DNA of 64,000 nucleotides from Nitrosospira briensis C-128 (lineage in GTDB: Bacteria; Pseudomonadota; Gammaproteobacteria; Burkholderiales; Nitrosomonadaceae), in contig NZ_CP012371.1 of assembly GCF_000619905.2 (NCBI RefSeq), forward strand, positions 2,418,001 to 2,482,000, given 5' to 3'. Each line of letters begins with the position of its first letter. Positions within the stretch are counted from its first letter, which is position 1. The notes below the pieces were generated by a model. That model was not told the DNA's origin. It saw only the letters and a list, made by a program, of their open reading frames with translations, and made no database searches. Positions 47,564-59,383 of the stretch are shown here, in pieces. The translations under genes were made by a program, and so were the position numbers.

Positions 47564-47597
47564 AAAAAAGGCGCTGATTGCGCCTTTTTTGTTTTTA
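47564..47597. terminator. Bidirectional rho-independent terminator
   Basis: AAAAAA-GGCGC-TGATT-GCGCC-TTTTTT at 47564-47590, with further Ts to 47597. It serves the convergent dodecin (+) and clpA (-) genes. Confidence 0.9.
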
Positions 47598-47618
47598 CTG
47601 CGTTGATGAGATCAATGC

Positions 47619-49877
47619 TTATACAGCAGCGGCGGCTTCTTCCTCAAACTGAAGTTTCACCTTGTTATCGGCACCGATATCCACCGTCACTTTGCCCCCG
47701 TTGGCCAGACGTCCGAATAGTAGCTCATCCGCCAGCGCGCTACGAATAGTGTCCTGAATGAGGCGGGCCATGGGTCGGGCGCCCATGAGAGGATCAGCGC
47801 CGTTTTTGGCGAGGTATTCTCTCAGCGCATCGGTAAATATCGCCTCCACTTTCTTCTCGTGCAACTGCGCTTCAAGTTGCATCAGGAATTTATCCACCAC
47901 ACGCAGAATCACGTCCCTATCCAGGGATGCAAAGGAAATGATCGCATCCAGCCGGTTGCGGAACTCAGGCGTAAACATGCGCTTGATATCGGCCATCTCA
48001 TCTCCTGCCTGCGCACCGGTGGTGAAGCCCATGGACGATTTGCTGAGCGCTTCAGCGCCTGCATTCGTGGTCATGATAATTACCACGTTGCGGAAATCCG
48101 CCTTGCGGCCATTATTGTCGGTCAACGTGCCGTGATCCATCACCTGCAGCAGGATATTGAAAATATCCGGATGCGCTTTCTCAATTTCATCCAGTAGCAG
48201 TACCGAATAAGGCTGCTTGATGATGGCCTCGGTGAGCAGACCGCCCTGGTCGAAACCGACATATCCCGGCGGAGCGCCGATCAGGCGTGAAACGGCATGC
48301 CGCTCCATGTATTCCGACATGTCGAAGCGGTGCAAATGAATGCCGAGTGCATAAGCCAGCTGCCGCGCCACTTCGGTTTTGCCAACACCGGTAGGGCCGG
48401 AAAAAAGAAATGAGCCGACTGGCTTTTGTGGATTGCCCAAGCCGCTTCTTGCCATCTTTATCGCCGCTGTCAGTGCATTGATGGCCTTGTCCTGTCCGAA
48501 TACCACTGCTTTCAGGTCTCGATCCAGCACTTTTAGCGTACTCCGGTCATCGCTGGAGACATTCTGTGCCGGAATGCGCGCTATCTTGGCAATGATGCTT
48601 TCGATCTCATGTTTGCTGATCACCTTGCGCTGCTTCGACTTCGGCAGAATACGCTGCGCTGCGCCGGCTTCGTCGATGACATCTATCGCCTTGTCCGGCA
48701 AATGCCGGTCGTTAATGAAACGCGCCGATAACTCCGCTGCCGTGGTGAGCGCTATGGCCGTATATTTGACGCCATGGTGCGCCTCATAACGGGCCTTCAG
48801 GCCTCGTAATATGGAAACCGTTTCTTCCACGCTGGGTTCAAGTACATCGATTTTCTGAAAACGACGCGATAGGGCATGATCTTTTTCAAAGATTCCCCGG
48901 TATTCGCTATAAGTCGTGGCACCGATACATTTCAGCTGGCCGGTATTAAGTATTGGTTTAAGAAGATTGGACGCATCCAGCGTGCCGCCCGAAGCGGCCC
49001 CGGCACCGATCAGCGTGTGAATCTCATCAATGAAAAGAATAGCATTGGAACTGTCGAGCAACTGTTTCAGCACCGCCTTCAGTCGCTGTTCGAAGTCCCC
49101 CCGGTATTTAGTCCCGGCCAGCAGTGCGCCCATATCCAGCGCATAAACCTGGTGATGCGCAAGAATTTCGGGAACGTCATTTTCGATAATCCGCCTTGCC
49201 AGTCCTTCCGCGATGGCGGTCTTGCCCACGCCCGCTTCACCCACCAGCAAGGGATTATTCTTGCGGCGGCGGCATAGCGTCTGTATCAGGCGTTCCAGTT
49301 CCCGTTCACGTCCGATCAACGGATCGATCTTGCCGGCCAGCGCGAGGGAGTTGAGATTGACCGCGTAACTTTCCAGTGCGCCGCCCGCGCTCAATTCCTG
49401 CTCGGTATCGCCTTCGCTTTCGGATTTCGCAGGACTTCCCTGGGATACCTTGCTGATGCCATGAGAAATATAGTTCACCACATCGAGCCGGGTGATGCCT
49501 TTCTGATGAAGAAAATAAACCGCGTGGGAATCCTTCTCTCCAAATATCGCTACCAGTACGTTGGCGCCGGTGACTTCTTTTTTCCCGGAAGACTGGACAT
49601 GCAGAATCGCGCGCTGGATCACGCGCTGAAAACCCAGCGTAGGCTGTGTATCCACTTCGCCGCTGCCGCCAACGGTAGGTGTGTTCTCGGTAACGTGCTC
49701 GGTCAGCAGTCGACGCAAATCGTCCATATCCACCGAGCAGGCGCGCAGCACCTCTGCGGCGGTCGGATTGTCGAGCAGAGCCAATAACAAGTGCTCGACC
49801 GTTATGAACTCATGCCGCTTCTGCCGCGACTCGACAAACGCCATGTGTAAACTTACTTCCAACTCTTGGGCAATCAT
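47619..49877 (-). CDS. clpA: ATP-dependent Clp protease ATP-binding subunit ClpA
   Basis: Hsp100 unfoldase of ClpAP, 752 residues. The N domain (about 1-140) carries the Clp repeat pair ([25 protein letters not shown]); AAA+ domain 1 has Walker [10 protein letters not shown] near 215; AAA+ domain 2 has GPTGVGKTE near 495 and an [14 protein letters not shown] pore-loop region. It unfolds N-degron substrates given by ClpS for ClpP. The clpS gene ends one base before its ATG, so the two form an operon. Confidence 0.97.
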   Translation of the reverse strand: MIAQELEVSLHMAFVESRQKRHEFITVEHLLLALLDNPTAAEVLRACSVDMDDLRRLLTEHVTENTPTVGGSGEVDTQPTLGFQRVIQRAILHVQSSGKKEVTGANVLVAIFGEKDSHAVYFLHQKGITRLDVVNYISHGISKVSQGSPAKSESEGDTEQELSAGGALESYAVNLNSLALAGKIDPLIGRERELERLIQTLCRRRKNNPLLVGEAGVGKTAIAEGLARRIIENDVPEILAHHQVYALDMGALLAGTKYRGDFEQRLKAVLKQLLDSSNAILFIDEIHTLIGAGAASGGTLDASNLLKPILNTGQLKCIGATTYSEYRGIFEKDHALSRRFQKIDVLEPSVEETVSILRGLKARYEAHHGVKYTAIALTTAAELSARFINDRHLPDKAIDVIDEAGAAQRILPKSKQRKVISKHEIESIIAKIARIPAQNVSSDDRSTLKVLDRDLKAVVFGQDKAINALTAAIKMARSGLGNPQKPVGSFLFSGPTGVGKTEVARQLAYALGIHLHRFDMSEYMERHAVSRLIGAPPGYVGFDQGGLLTEAIIKQPYSVLLLDEIEKAHPDIFNILLQVMDHGTLTDNNGRKADFRNVVIIMTTNAGAEALSKSSMGFTTGAQAGDEMADIKRMFTPEFRNRLDAIISFASLDRDVILRVVDKFLMQLEAQLHEKKVEAIFTDALREYLAKNGADPLMGARPMARLIQDTIRSALADELLFGRLANGGKVTVDIGADNKVKLQFEEEAAAAV

Positions 49878-49878
49878 T

Positions 49879-50208
49879 TTACGTCTCCTCCATCACGCAC
49901 CTTAGCGGATGTTGATGCTGCCTCGCAAATGCGACCACCTGCTCAACCTTGGTGGTAGCTACATCGTTGGGATAAACTCCACATATTCCCGCTCCATCCA
50001 TATGTACTTTGAGCATGATTTGGGTTGCCTGTTCTCGACTCTTTGAAAAAAAAGTCTGCAACACGGCCACCACGAAATCCATAGGCGTGAAATCATCATT
50101 CAGCAAAATCACCTTGAACATTGGCGGTGGTTTGAGTTTACTCTTTTTAGCCTCCAGTACAACATCTCCATGATTCCCTGCTTTCATGTCTCCAGTCTCG
50201 CTATTCAT
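49879..50208 (-). CDS. clpS: ATP-dependent Clp protease adaptor ClpS
   Basis: A 109-residue N-degron adaptor for ClpA. The core [28 protein letters not shown] contains the N-end-rule-binding NDD motif (Asn-Asp-Asp) and [28 protein letters not shown] completes the fold. The N-terminal ~28 residues are the flexible ClpA-engaging tail. It is first in the clpS-clpA operon, divergent from the cold-shock gene. Confidence 0.96.
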   Translation of the reverse strand: MNSETGDMKAGNHGDVVLEAKKSKLKPPPMFKVILLNDDFTPMDFVVAVLQTFFSKSREQATQIMLKVHMDGAGICGVYPNDVATTKVEQVVAFARQHQHPLRCVMEET

Positions 50209-50332
50209 CAGTTAGAGCGAAATGGGCAAGTTTCTGCCTCTTGATATAATATTTGACGATTACACTGAAATATTCAAGTACCTTCAGAAAATTATTCTGT
50301 TGCACTTCTATAAAATAAGTGAATTGAGCACT

Positions 50333-50361
50333 TGACTTGAATACTAGAGTTGCGTAAAACT
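50333..50361 (+). promoter_or_regulatory. Predicted promoter of the cold-shock gene
   Basis: TTGACT (50333-50338), 17-bp spacer, TAAAAC (50356-50361). The transcript would have a 5' leader of about 105 nt, as is usual for csp mRNAs whose leaders act in temperature control. The assignment rests on the two hexamers only. Confidence 0.45.
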
Positions 50362-50474
50362 GCTCTTGGCGTTTGGCTTCAAGTTCTCTGCAGTACCGGT
50401 TACAGCCGTTTTGCGGTCTTGAAACTCAAACAGTGTTCGGGTTTCCGGCCCGGTTTTTTATATAGGAAGCAAAA

Positions 50475-50678
50475 ATGGCAACTGGTACAGTAAAATGGTT
50501 CAACGACTCAAAAGGTTTCGGTTTCATTACACCGGATGATGGTAGCGAAGATCTATTCGCTCACTTCTCCGCCATCAATATGTCCGGATTCAAAACTCTT
50601 AAAGAAGGTCAAAAAGTAAGTTTTGAGGTTACTCAAGGTCCGAAGGGCAAGCAAGCTTCAAATATTCAATCTGCTTAA
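50475..50678 (+). CDS. cspA: Cold-shock-domain protein
   Basis: A 67-residue OB-fold RNA/ssDNA-binding protein with both RNP motifs (KGFGFI, DLFAHF) and the usual start [14 protein letters not shown]. It acts as an RNA chaperone or transcription antiterminator. AGGAAG precedes the ATG. It is divergent from clpS and convergent with icd across a terminator; csp-clpS-clpA-icd neighbourhood is common in proteobacteria. Which csp paralogue it is (A, D, E) cannot be decided from sequence alone. Confidence 0.94.
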   Translation: MATGTVKWFNDSKGFGFITPDDGSEDLFAHFSAINMSGFKTLKEGQKVSFEVTQGPKGKQASNIQSA

Positions 50679-50760
50679 TGCTTGACGATTCCATGCTGAC
50701 GTGGTTAACCGCGATCATGCTGTAATCCAATACAAAATGTAATTTAATACAAAATTATAT

Positions 50761-50796
50761 AAAGCCCCTTGCCGGAAATCGCCAAGGGGCTTTTTT
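50761..50796. terminator. Bidirectional rho-independent terminator
   Basis: AAAGCCCCTTG ... CAAGGGGCTTTTTT: an 11-bp stem with a GC-rich core, loop CCGGAAATCGC, and T-tract. It ends both csp (+) and icd (-). Confidence 0.9.
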
Positions 50797-50805
50797 AATC
50801 ATGAG

Positions 50806-52059
50806 CTATGCCGGCATGTGCTCAATCAGCGCCTGTCCGAATCCCGAACACGAAACCTTCTGCGCATGGGTCATCTGACGCGCAAAGTCATAAGTCACAA
50901 TTTTATCCTGGATCGTTTTCTCGATCGCCTCGATAATCAGGTCCGCAGCCTCGACCCAGCCCATATGCCTCAGCATCATCTCCGCGGATAGTATGATCGA
51001 CCCCGGATTGACCTGATCCTTGCCTGCATATTTTGGCGCAGTGCCATGCGTTGCCTCGAAAATTGCAATCGAGTCGCTGAGGTTTGCTCCGGGGGCGATG
51101 CCGATGCCACCCACTTGCGCCGCCAACGCGTCGGAAATATAGTCGCCGTTCAGGTTCAGCGTGGCGATGACATCGTATTCCTCGGGACGCAGCAAAATCT
51201 GTTGCAAAAAAGCATCCGCGATCACGTCCTTGATTATGACGCCTCCTTTGTCCTCCGGCAGCTTCATCCACGGGCCGCCGTCGAGCAGGCTGGCGTTGAA
51301 TTCTCTGGAAGCCAGTTTATAGCCCCAGTTTTTGAAAGCGCCCTCGGTGTATTTCATTATATTACCCTTGTGCACCAGTGTTACGGAGGGCCGCTTGTTG
51401 TCGATTGCGTACTGTATTGCCTTGCGTACCAGCCGCTCGGTGCCCTCCCTGGAAACGGGCTTGATACCGATTCCCGATGTTTGCGGGAAGCGTATTTTGG
51501 TTACACCCATTTCCACCGTTAAAAAACTGATTATCTTTTTTGCATTTTCCGACTCGGCTTCCCATTCAATACCAGCATAAATGTCTTCCGAATTTTCACG
51601 GAAAATTATCATATCGGTTTTTTCCGGATTCTTTAACGGACTGGGTACACCCTGAAAATAGCGTACAGGACGCAGGCATAGATATAAATCAAGCTCCTGC
51701 CGCAAAGCGACGTTAATCGAGCGAATACCCCCACCTACCGGGGTGGTCAGTGGCCCCTTGATGGAAACCGCATATTCCGCCGCGGCTTGCAGTGTTTCAT
51801 CTGGCAACCAGACGTTTTCACCATAAATACGAGTGGCTTTTTCGCCAGCATAAATCTCCATCCACGTAATCTTGCGCTTGCCGCCATAAGCACGACTCAC
51901 CGCGGCATCCACCACTTCCTTCATTACCGGCGTTATATCCACGCCGATACCATCGCCCTCTATATAGGGAATAATGGGGTTATCCGGCACACTCAGGGAA
52001 AAATCTGCGTTTACGCGGATTTTCGTGCCTTCGGCTGGCGTCTTGATGTGCTGGTACAT
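50806..52059 (-). CDS. icd: NADP-dependent isocitrate dehydrogenase
   Basis: TCA-cycle enzyme, 417 residues, the size of the homodimeric bacterial type. Substrate-binding signature: the phosphorylatable Ser region [22 protein letters not shown]; the metal-binding Asp segment [31 protein letters not shown]-specific tail region present. AMMOnia oxidisers keep a full TCA cycle, so its presence is expected. GGAG precedes the ATG. Confidence 0.97.
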   Translation of the reverse strand: MYQHIKTPAEGTKIRVNADFSLSVPDNPIIPYIEGDGIGVDITPVMKEVVDAAVSRAYGGKRKITWMEIYAGEKATRIYGENVWLPDETLQAAAEYAVSIKGPLTTPVGGGIRSINVALRQELDLYLCLRPVRYFQGVPSPLKNPEKTDMIIFRENSEDIYAGIEWEAESENAKKIISFLTVEMGVTKIRFPQTSGIGIKPVSREGTERLVRKAIQYAIDNKRPSVTLVHKGNIMKYTEGAFKNWGYKLASREFNASLLDGGPWMKLPEDKGGVIIKDVIADAFLQQILLRPEEYDVIATLNLNGDYISDALAAQVGGIGIAPGANLSDSIAIFEATHGTAPKYAGKDQVNPGSIILSAEMMLRHMGWVEAADLIIEAIEKTIQDKIVTYDFARQMTHAQKVSCSGFGQALIEHMPA

Positions 52060-52501
52060 GGTTTCTCCAATATGAGTGTTCGGTGATGGTAGCGGTTAGC
52101 AGCGGAGTCTGCCGTAAACAGTAAACGGAAAACTGGCTGGTCAAACCCCTACATTTTACCCGGGTTTGGAAGAGAAGCGCCAACATGCTTTATTTCGCCT
52201 GGAACCGGGAATCGACGTTACCAGGCGAATGTGACAGAGCGTACGGATTGGCAGCGCTGAGTTACCTGCGTTATCCCAGCCGAGTATATGCTGATGGCAT
52301 CGATATCGGTTCGATTTCACAGAAAACGATTTCTCGGAAAATCGTTAACAGCGATACTTTCGAACCTATGTAAAAATAGCCAGGCTTGTCGAAGAGCAGT
52401 GTTCATCCCACTTGCTGTTTCTTTCCCCTGAGCAGGGCGCTAGAATGCCGGCTGCGATATATCCTTGTATTCGATTTTTCCAATAAACGAAGTTAAAGAT
52501 C
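52060..52501. other. Intergenic region, 442 bp, nothing supported
   Basis: Divergent gap between icd (-) and the Nudix gene (+). A 62-codon plus-strand frame (52185-52373) lacks a ribosome site and a recognisable product. AACGATTTTCC/GGAAAATCGTT-type short inverted repeats near 52325-52350 were noticed; no regulatory box was identified. Confidence 0.4.
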
Positions 52502-52966
52502 ATGATCTGGAAACCCAACGTCACCGTTGCAGCAGTCATCGAAAGAGAAGGAAAGTACCTGCTTGTCGAGGAACAAACGGGTAGCGGTTTACTGTTCAAC
52601 CAACCGGCGGGCCATCTGGAGCCGGGTGAATCGATCATTCAGGGCGCAATTCGGGAAACCCTGGAGGAAACGGGCTACACGTTTGTACCGCAATCGGTCC
52701 TGGGTATCTATCACTGGCACTCCGAGACGGATAACATTACCTTCATTCGTTTTGCTTTTAATGGTTCCGTCATCGATTTTGATCCGGATCGGGTATTAGA
52801 CACGGGTATAGTGCGCGCGGGGTGGTTCGGCATCGAGGAAATCCGCAAGACGACCTATTGCCATCGCAGTCCGTTAGTAATGAAATGCATCGAAGACCAT
52901 GTGGCCGGAAAGCATTATCCACTGGAAATCCTTTCACACGCATACGCGTCCGACTGCCGGGTTTAG
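52502..52966 (+). CDS. nudJ: Nudix hydrolase (NudJ-like)
   Basis: A 154-residue Nudix-fold phosphohydrolase. The Nudix box is complete: G-x5-E-x7-RE-x2-EE-x-G in GHLEPGESIIQGAIRETLEETGY (about residues 38-60). It lies 9 bp upstream of mnmA; NudJ, which acts on thiamine pyrophosphate precursors and nucleoside di/triphosphates, sits next to mnmA in enterobacteria as well, which supports the symbol. Start ATG 52502 with a poor ribosome site. Confidence 0.9.
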   Translation: MIWKPNVTVAAVIEREGKYLLVEEQTGSGLLFNQPAGHLEPGESIIQGAIRETLEETGYTFVPQSVLGIYHWHSETDNITFIRFAFNGSVIDFDPDRVLDTGIVRAGWFGIEEIRKTTYCHRSPLVMKCIEDHVAGKHYPLEILSHAYASDCRV

Positions 52967-52975
52967 GTTTAAACC

Positions 52976-54076
52976 ATGAGCAGAACGCGCGTAGTCGTTG
53001 GCATGTCTGGTGGGGTTGATTCATCTGTCGCCGCTTTGCTGTTGAAACAACAGGGTTACGACGTAGTCGGCCTCTTCATGAAGAATTGGGAAGATGACGA
53101 CACCGATCAATACTGCTCGTCCCGCCAGGATTTGATCGACGCTGCGTCGGTTGCGGATATCATCGGGATCCCGCTGGAAGCGGTAAATTTTTCGGCTGAG
53201 TACAAGGAGCGTGTATTCAGCCATTTCCTGGCGGAATACCAGGCCGGGAGAACGCCCAATCCGGATGTGTTATGTAACGCCGAGATCAAGTTCAAGGCAT
53301 TTCTTGAACATGCTGCTGGACTCGGCGCCGACTTTATTGCTACCGGTCATTATGCCCAGGTGCAAGAAAAAAACGGAATGTTCCAGTTGTTGAAAGGTGA
53401 AGACGGAACCAAGGACCAGAGCTATTTTCTCTATCGTTTGAATCAGGCGCAGCTATCCCGGACCCTGTTTCCGATCGGCCATCTTTACAAGCGCGACGTA
53501 CGCAAGATCGCCAGAGATTACAAATTACCCAATTTTTCCAAGAAAGACAGCACTGGGATTTGTTTTATCGGTGAACGGCCTTTCAGGGAGTTTCTCCATC
53601 GCTACTTGCCGCATGAGCCGGGCGAGATAAAAACGCCGGCTGGCAACGTCATGGGCGAGCATACCGGCTTGATGTACTACACCATCGGCCAGCGACAGGG
53701 GCTGGGTATTGGCGGAACAAGAGAGGGCGGTGGCGAACCCTGGTTCGTTGCGAACAAGGATATAGCGCGAAATGTCCTGATCGTGGTGCAGGGGCACGAT
53801 CATCCTGATTTATTCAAGCCCTCGCTTACCGCAGCCGAACTGACATGGATAAGCGGCCGTGCGCCCCATTGCAACTGGGTTTATGCGGCCAAGACCCGTT
53901 ATCGCCAGGCGGATGCGCCTTGTGCAATTGCGTATGTCGATCACAGTAAATGCGAAATCGAATTTGCTCAGCCGCAGTGGGCTGTGACACCGGGACAATC
54001 CGTGGTGGTTTATGAGAGCAAGGTATGTCTTGGGGGAGGGATAATTACAGACGATCAAGCGAGGGAATGCGAATAA
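52976..54076 (+). CDS. mnmA: tRNA-specific 2-thiouridylase MnmA
   Basis: A 366-residue enzyme adding sulfur at U34 of tRNA(Lys/Glu/Gln). The PP-loop is GMSGGVDSS near residue 8; catalytic cysteines appear as [12 protein letters not shown] (about Cys101) and [10 protein letters not shown] (about Cys198); the C-terminal beta-barrel has LVWYES-like CQ elements. It forms a probable operon with the Nudix gene. Confidence 0.97.
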   Translation: MSRTRVVVGMSGGVDSSVAALLLKQQGYDVVGLFMKNWEDDDTDQYCSSRQDLIDAASVADIIGIPLEAVNFSAEYKERVFSHFLAEYQAGRTPNPDVLCNAEIKFKAFLEHAAGLGADFIATGHYAQVQEKNGMFQLLKGEDGTKDQSYFLYRLNQAQLSRTLFPIGHLYKRDVRKIARDYKLPNFSKKDSTGICFIGERPFREFLHRYLPHEPGEIKTPAGNVMGEHTGLMYYTIGQRQGLGIGGTREGGGEPWFVANKDIARNVLIVVQGHDHPDLFKPSLTAAELTWISGRAPHCNWVYAAKTRYRQADAPCAIAYVDHSKCEIEFAQPQWAVTPGQSVVVYESKVCLGGGIITDDQARECE

Positions 54077-54094
54077 GGATCCCTGAGCCATTTA

Positions 54095-54703
54095 TCAGGC
54101 TACCGGGACTGTCTCCATGAAGGCGGCGCGCTTTTCCAGCCTGTCGGAAAGATCGGCAAGATTGGGAAAGGTATCGCGCCAGTCGATTTGAGGAAACCGA
54201 AAAGCCAGGTAACCCAGCGCGCATCCCACTGCAATATCGCCCAACGTATAGACGTTCCCGTCGCACCATTTTTTATCGCTCAGTTCGTGAGCAGCGGTTT
54301 CCAGGCTCCGCATCACTTTTTTCTGCTGGCGGGAAATCCACTCCACGCTTTGTTGCGCGTCATTCCGTTTACGTTCGAGGAATATCGCGGCGGCGGCGTC
54401 GCAAATACCGTCCGCTAGCGCCTCCCAGCGCTTGACCATGATTCTGCGCCGGTTGGATTCAGGAAGTAAACGGGACACTGGATTGACACTATCGAGATAC
54501 TCGACAATCACACGCGAATCGAACAGGCTGGTGCCGTCATCCATAATCAGCACTGGTACTTTTCCAAGCGGGTTGTGATCCGATACGTGACTGTCCGCGT
54601 TCCAGGGGGCCTCCAGCTCAAAAGTATAACCAATATGTTTTTCAGCCAGAACGATGCGCGTCTTGCGAACGTAAGGACTCGTGAGCGATCCGATAAGCTT
54701 CAT
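54095..54703 (-). CDS. Glutathione S-transferase family protein
   Basis: A 202-residue GST-fold protein. The thioredoxin-like N-terminal domain has MKLIGSLTSPYVRKTRIVLAEK (Ser/Tyr active-site region), GKVPVLIMDDGTSLFDSRVIVEYL (GSH-binding VPVL and DS), and the C-terminal helical domain begins near 85. It resembles the stringent-starvation/YibF-like group. Encoded opposite to mnmA, 18 bp away tail to tail, and upstream of a family A repeat. Substrate unknown. Confidence 0.88.
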   Translation of the reverse strand: MKLIGSLTSPYVRKTRIVLAEKHIGYTFELEAPWNADSHVSDHNPLGKVPVLIMDDGTSLFDSRVIVEYLDSVNPVSRLLPESNRRRIMVKRWEALADGICDAAAAIFLERKRNDAQQSVEWISRQQKKVMRSLETAAHELSDKKWCDGNVYTLGDIAVGCALGYLAFRFPQIDWRDTFPNLADLSDRLEKRAAFMETVPVA

Positions 54704-54789
54704 GATCAGCCTTGAGGGGAATTATCAAAAGGCATTATATCGGCTTTCCGCAGCGCGGTGCATGACATAGTCTGGGCGAGTGCGTATGC

Positions 54790-54957
54790 CGGCAGCCTGT
54801 CGGACTTGAAGAATCGCAGCGGAAAAGTGAACGGGTGAGGGCGGGTTTTGAGGATCTTGAAGACCAGCAGTTATTTCTGTTTGGCTGAAAAAGTGGCGAG
54901 ATATGAACCGTCCAGACGCTTTTGCAGCCGATTTCCTTTAAGTCCGACAGGCTGCTA
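54790..54957. repeat. TIR repeat family A, copy 3 (168 bp)
   Basis: Starts GGCAGCCTGTCGGACTTGAA and ends in the complement TTTAAGTCCGACAGGCTGCTA. The ends are the cleanest of the four copies. It lies between the GST gene and purB, 37 bp before the purB ATG, and so must sit within or directly upstream of the purB promoter. Confidence 0.82.
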
Positions 54958-54958
54958 G

Positions 54959-56380
<1,422 letters not shown>

Positions 56381-56525
56381 TTCTTGAGTGCCGGTTTGTT
56401 TCCGATCTTCGGCTTGGCAGGTGGGTACAAGCCGCAGATACAAGGCGGCGCAGCGTCCGTGATGCTTTCCGGTTTTTCAGCAACATGCCCAACCGAGGTC
56501 TTGCTCAGTCTGCCGTGATATTTCC

Positions 56526-56585
56526 CAGCAGCCTGTCGGGTTTGAAGAGTCGCAGCCGATTTCCTTTAAGGCCAACAGACTGTTA
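56526..56585. repeat. TIR repeat family A, copy 4 (60-bp deletion derivative)
   Basis: Has both ends of the family (CAGCAGCCTGTCGGGTTTGAA and the complement TTTAAGGCCAACAGACTGTTA) but only about 60 bp. The internal ~107 bp are missing; the join lies at a GCAGC that occurs on both sides of the deleted part in full copies, so the deletion probably arose between short direct repeats. It ends 3 bp before the -35 of the grpE promoter. Confidence 0.78.
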
Positions 56586-56588
56586 GAG

Positions 56589-56616
56589 CTTGAAATTGAA
56601 AAAACTATCCCGATAT
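56589..56616 (+). promoter_or_regulatory. Sigma-32 heat-shock promoter of grpE
   Basis: CTTGAAA (56589-56595), 13-bp spacer, CCCGATAT (56609-56616), close to the RpoH consensus CTTGAAA-N13-15-CCCCATnT. The grpE ATG follows 28 bp later. Confidence 0.8.
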
Positions 56617-56644
56617 AGTGATGAACGAAATTAGGAGAAGCGCC

Positions 56645-57229
56645 ATGACGGAATTGAATCGACCCCAATCAGACCCGACGGAACTGACTGCAGCGACGGA
56701 TGAAACAAGCGCGTCCGAAGCCAAAGTCAACGAAGATAAGACACCGGAACCGGCGACCGAATCGATGCCGAGCCTGGAACAGTTACTTAAAAAAGCCGAG
56801 CTCGATGCGGAGGAGCATCATGATGCATGGTTGCGCGCCAAGGCAGATGCGGAAAATATAAGAAAGCGTGCGCAAATAGACATTGCCAGCGCCCATAAAT
56901 ATGCAGTAGAGAACTTTTCCACTGAACTGCTCGCAGTGATGGACAGCCTGGAAGCCGCGTTGGCGGTGGAAAACGCGACGGTCGAGAATTTCAAAAGCGG
57001 AATGGAATTGACGCTAAAGCAACTGACTACCGTTTTCGAAAAATTCAATATCAAGGTGATCAATCCGGAAGGTGCGAAATTTGATCCACATCTGCATCAG
57101 GCTATGTGTACGGTAAATTCTGACCTTGCCCCCAATACGGTAGTACAGGTGATGCAGAAAGGTTACGTTTTGAACGACCGGGTGATTCGACCGGCATTAG
57201 TGTCTGTTTCCAAGGCCGGAGAGACTTGA
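56645..57229 (+). CDS. grpE: Nucleotide exchange factor GrpE
   Basis: A 194-residue co-chaperone that releases ADP from DnaK. A charged low-complexity N terminus leads into the long dimerising helix (about 50-100, with [15 protein letters not shown]) and the C-terminal beta domain ([45 protein letters not shown]). ATG 56645 has AGGAG 8 bases upstream; a start at 56618 in the same frame lies in the promoter region and is rejected. First of the grpE-dnaK-dnaJ cluster. Confidence 0.96.
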   Translation: MTELNRPQSDPTELTAATDETSASEAKVNEDKTPEPATESMPSLEQLLKKAELDAEEHHDAWLRAKADAENIRKRAQIDIASAHKYAVENFSTELLAVMDSLEAALAVENATVENFKSGMELTLKQLTTVFEKFNIKVINPEGAKFDPHLHQAMCTVNSDLAPNTVVQVMQKGYVLNDRVIRPALVSVSKAGET

Positions 57230-57252
57230 AATTACAATCTTGATCCCCATTT
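57225..57252 (+). promoter_or_regulatory. Sigma-32 heat-shock promoter of dnaK
   Basis: CTTGAAA (57225-57231), 13-bp spacer, CCCCATTT (57245-57252): a near-perfect RpoH promoter. Its -35 overlaps the grpE stop codon; dnaK starts 65 bp downstream. Confidence 0.88.
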
Positions 57253-57317
57253 TCTGCACAGCTGAATATTTCGCATAGTCGAATATTCGATACCAACTAC
57301 TAACAAGGATCCAAATC

Positions 57318-59249
57318 ATGGGAAAAATTATCGGCATTGACCTCGGCACCACGAACTCATGTGTGGCTGTCATCGAAAACGGCAAGCCCAAGGTCATAGA
57401 AAATTCAGAGGGCGCTCGTACAACACCGTCCATTGTCGCCTACACGGAAGATGGCGAAATTCTGGTGGGTGCTTCAGCCAAACGTCAGGCGGTCACTAAC
57501 CCCAAGAACACGTTGTTCGCGGTGAAACGCCTGATTGGACGCCGGTTCAACGAGGAGATGGTGCAAAAGGATATCAAAATGGTGCCTTACAGCATTGTCA
57601 AGGCCGACAACAATGACGCCTGGATAGAGGTGCGCGGCAAGAAGATTGCCCCGCCGGAGATATCGGCACAAGTGTTGATAAAAATGAAAAAGACCGCGGA
57701 GGATTATCTGGGTGAACCGGTTACCGAAGCCGTTATTACCGTTCCTGCCTATTTCAACGATTCTCAGCGTCAAGCGACAAAAGACGCAGGACGCATCGCC
57801 GGCCTGGAAGTCAAGCGCATCATCAATGAACCGACTGCGGCAGCCCTGGCTTTCGGCATGGATAAAAAAGAAGGTGACCGCAAGATCGCCGTGTACGATC
57901 TGGGCGGTGGCACTTTCGATATTTCCATTATCGAAATCGCGGAAGTAGAGGGTGAGCACCAGTTTGAAGTGTTGGCCACGAACGGAGATACCTTCCTGGG
58001 CGGCGAGGATTTCGACTCGCGCATCATCGAATACCTGGTGGATGAATTCAGGAAGGAAACCGGCATAGATCTGAAAAAAGACATGCTTGCACTGCAACGT
58101 CTAAAGGATTCGGCGGAAAAAGCCAAGATTGAACTTTCATCCAGTCAGCAGACCGAGGTCAACCTGCCCTACATTACGGCGGATGCTTCCGGACCGAAGC
58201 ACCTCGCTGTGAGAATTACCCGGGCAAAGCTGGAAAGCCTGGTGGAAGAGTTGATCGACCGGACCATGGAGCCTTGCCGGATCGCTATCAAGGATGCCGG
58301 GGTAAAGATTTCCGATATCGACGACGTTATTCTGGTGGGCGGGCAGAGCCGTATGCCCAAGGTTCAGGATAAGGTCAGGGAAATTTTCGGCAAGGAACCG
58401 CGCAAGGACGTTAATCCGGACGAAGCGGTTGCGGTCGGTGCTGCCATTCAAGGTGGTGTGTTGCAGGGTTCGGTCAAGGACGTGCTGCTGCTGGATGTTA
58501 CCCCGTTATCGTTGGGCATCGAAACGCTGGGCGGTGTGATGACCAAGTTGATTCAGAAAAACACCACCATTCCGACCAAGGCGCAACAGGTATTTTCGAC
58601 GGCCGAGGAAAATCAGACAGCCGTGACCATTCATGTACTGCAAGGTGAGCGCGAGATGGCGTCCGGCAACAAGAGTCTCGGTCAATTCAATCTGAGCGAT
58701 ATTCCGCCCTCACCGCGCGGCATGCCGCAAATCGAGGTGGCATTCGATATCGATTCAAACGGCATACTGCACGTATCCGCCAAGGATAAGGCGACGGGGA
58801 AGGAAAATAAAATCAAGATTCAGGCAAGCTCCGGCCTTTCGGATGAGGAAGTACAGCGCATGGTCAAAGATGCGGAGGCGCATGCCGAAGAGGATCATAA
58901 AACGCTGGAACTGGTTACCGCCCGCAACCAGTGTGACGCCATGATCCATTCGGTGAGAAAAACATTGAAAGAGCATGGCGAAAAACTGGATGCCGATGAA
59001 AAGTCCAAAATAGAAGATGCGCTGAAGGAGGCGGAGGATGCGCTGAAATCGGATAGCAAGGATGTCATCGAGGCCAAGACTCAGGCTCTGGCCGAGGTCT
59101 CGCATAAACTGGCGGAGAAGATGTATTCGCAAGAGCAGGGTCAGCAGGCTCAGCCGGGTGCGGAGCACGCTTCACATGGCGGGGGCGAAAAACCTGTTGA
59201 AGGCGAGGTAGTAGATGCTGAGTTTGAAGAAGTCAAGAACAAGAAATAA
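57318..59249 (+). CDS. dnaK: Molecular chaperone DnaK (Hsp70)
   Basis: A 643-residue Hsp70. The ATPase domain opens with [15 protein letters not shown]; the phosphate motifs [14 protein letters not shown] (about 193) and [14 protein letters not shown] are present; a [14 protein letters not shown] linker starts the substrate domain near 390; the C-terminal lid ends in an acidic EEVKNKK tail. It binds unfolded segments under control of DnaJ and GrpE. Own sigma-32 promoter upstream. Confidence 0.98.
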   Translation: MGKIIGIDLGTTNSCVAVIENGKPKVIENSEGARTTPSIVAYTEDGEILVGASAKRQAVTNPKNTLFAVKRLIGRRFNEEMVQKDIKMVPYSIVKADNNDAWIEVRGKKIAPPEISAQVLIKMKKTAEDYLGEPVTEAVITVPAYFNDSQRQATKDAGRIAGLEVKRIINEPTAAALAFGMDKKEGDRKIAVYDLGGGTFDISIIEIAEVEGEHQFEVLATNGDTFLGGEDFDSRIIEYLVDEFRKETGIDLKKDMLALQRLKDSAEKAKIELSSSQQTEVNLPYITADASGPKHLAVRITRAKLESLVEELIDRTMEPCRIAIKDAGVKISDIDDVILVGGQSRMPKVQDKVREIFGKEPRKDVNPDEAVAVGAAIQGGVLQGSVKDVLLLDVTPLSLGIETLGGVMTKLIQKNTTIPTKAQQVFSTAEENQTAVTIHVLQGEREMASGNKSLGQFNLSDIPPSPRGMPQIEVAFDIDSNGILHVSAKDKATGKENKIKIQASSGLSDEEVQRMVKDAEAHAEEDHKTLELVTARNQCDAMIHSVRKTLKEHGEKLDADEKSKIEDALKEAEDALKSDSKDVIEAKTQALAEVSHKLAEKMYSQEQGQQAQPGAEHASHGGGEKPVEGEVVDAEFEEVKNKK

Positions 59250-59309
59250 GTAAGCACAGAAAACGTCAAAGCGCAGAGATGCGGAGAGCCATTCTTCTGC
59301 ATTCTGCGT

Positions 59310-59334
59310 TTTGCCTATTACGGGAATAGGCAAA
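59310..59334. terminator. Hairpin between dnaK and dnaJ
   Basis: TTTGCCTATT-ACGGG-AATAGGCAAA, a perfect 10-bp stem with 5-base loop. There is no T-tract, so it may attenuate or stabilise the dnaK message and not fully stop transcription into dnaJ. A looser hairpin of CGCAGA/TCTGCG type lies just upstream. Confidence 0.5.
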
Positions 59335-59383
59335 GCAGTATCGGTTATCGTCTCCGCACTTCCGATTTTCCATTAAAACTGAC

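Noticed and set aside
54130-54150. CAGCCTGTCGG inside the GST gene as another family A copy
   Set aside because: Only 11 bp match, inside a coding sequence, with no second end nearby.
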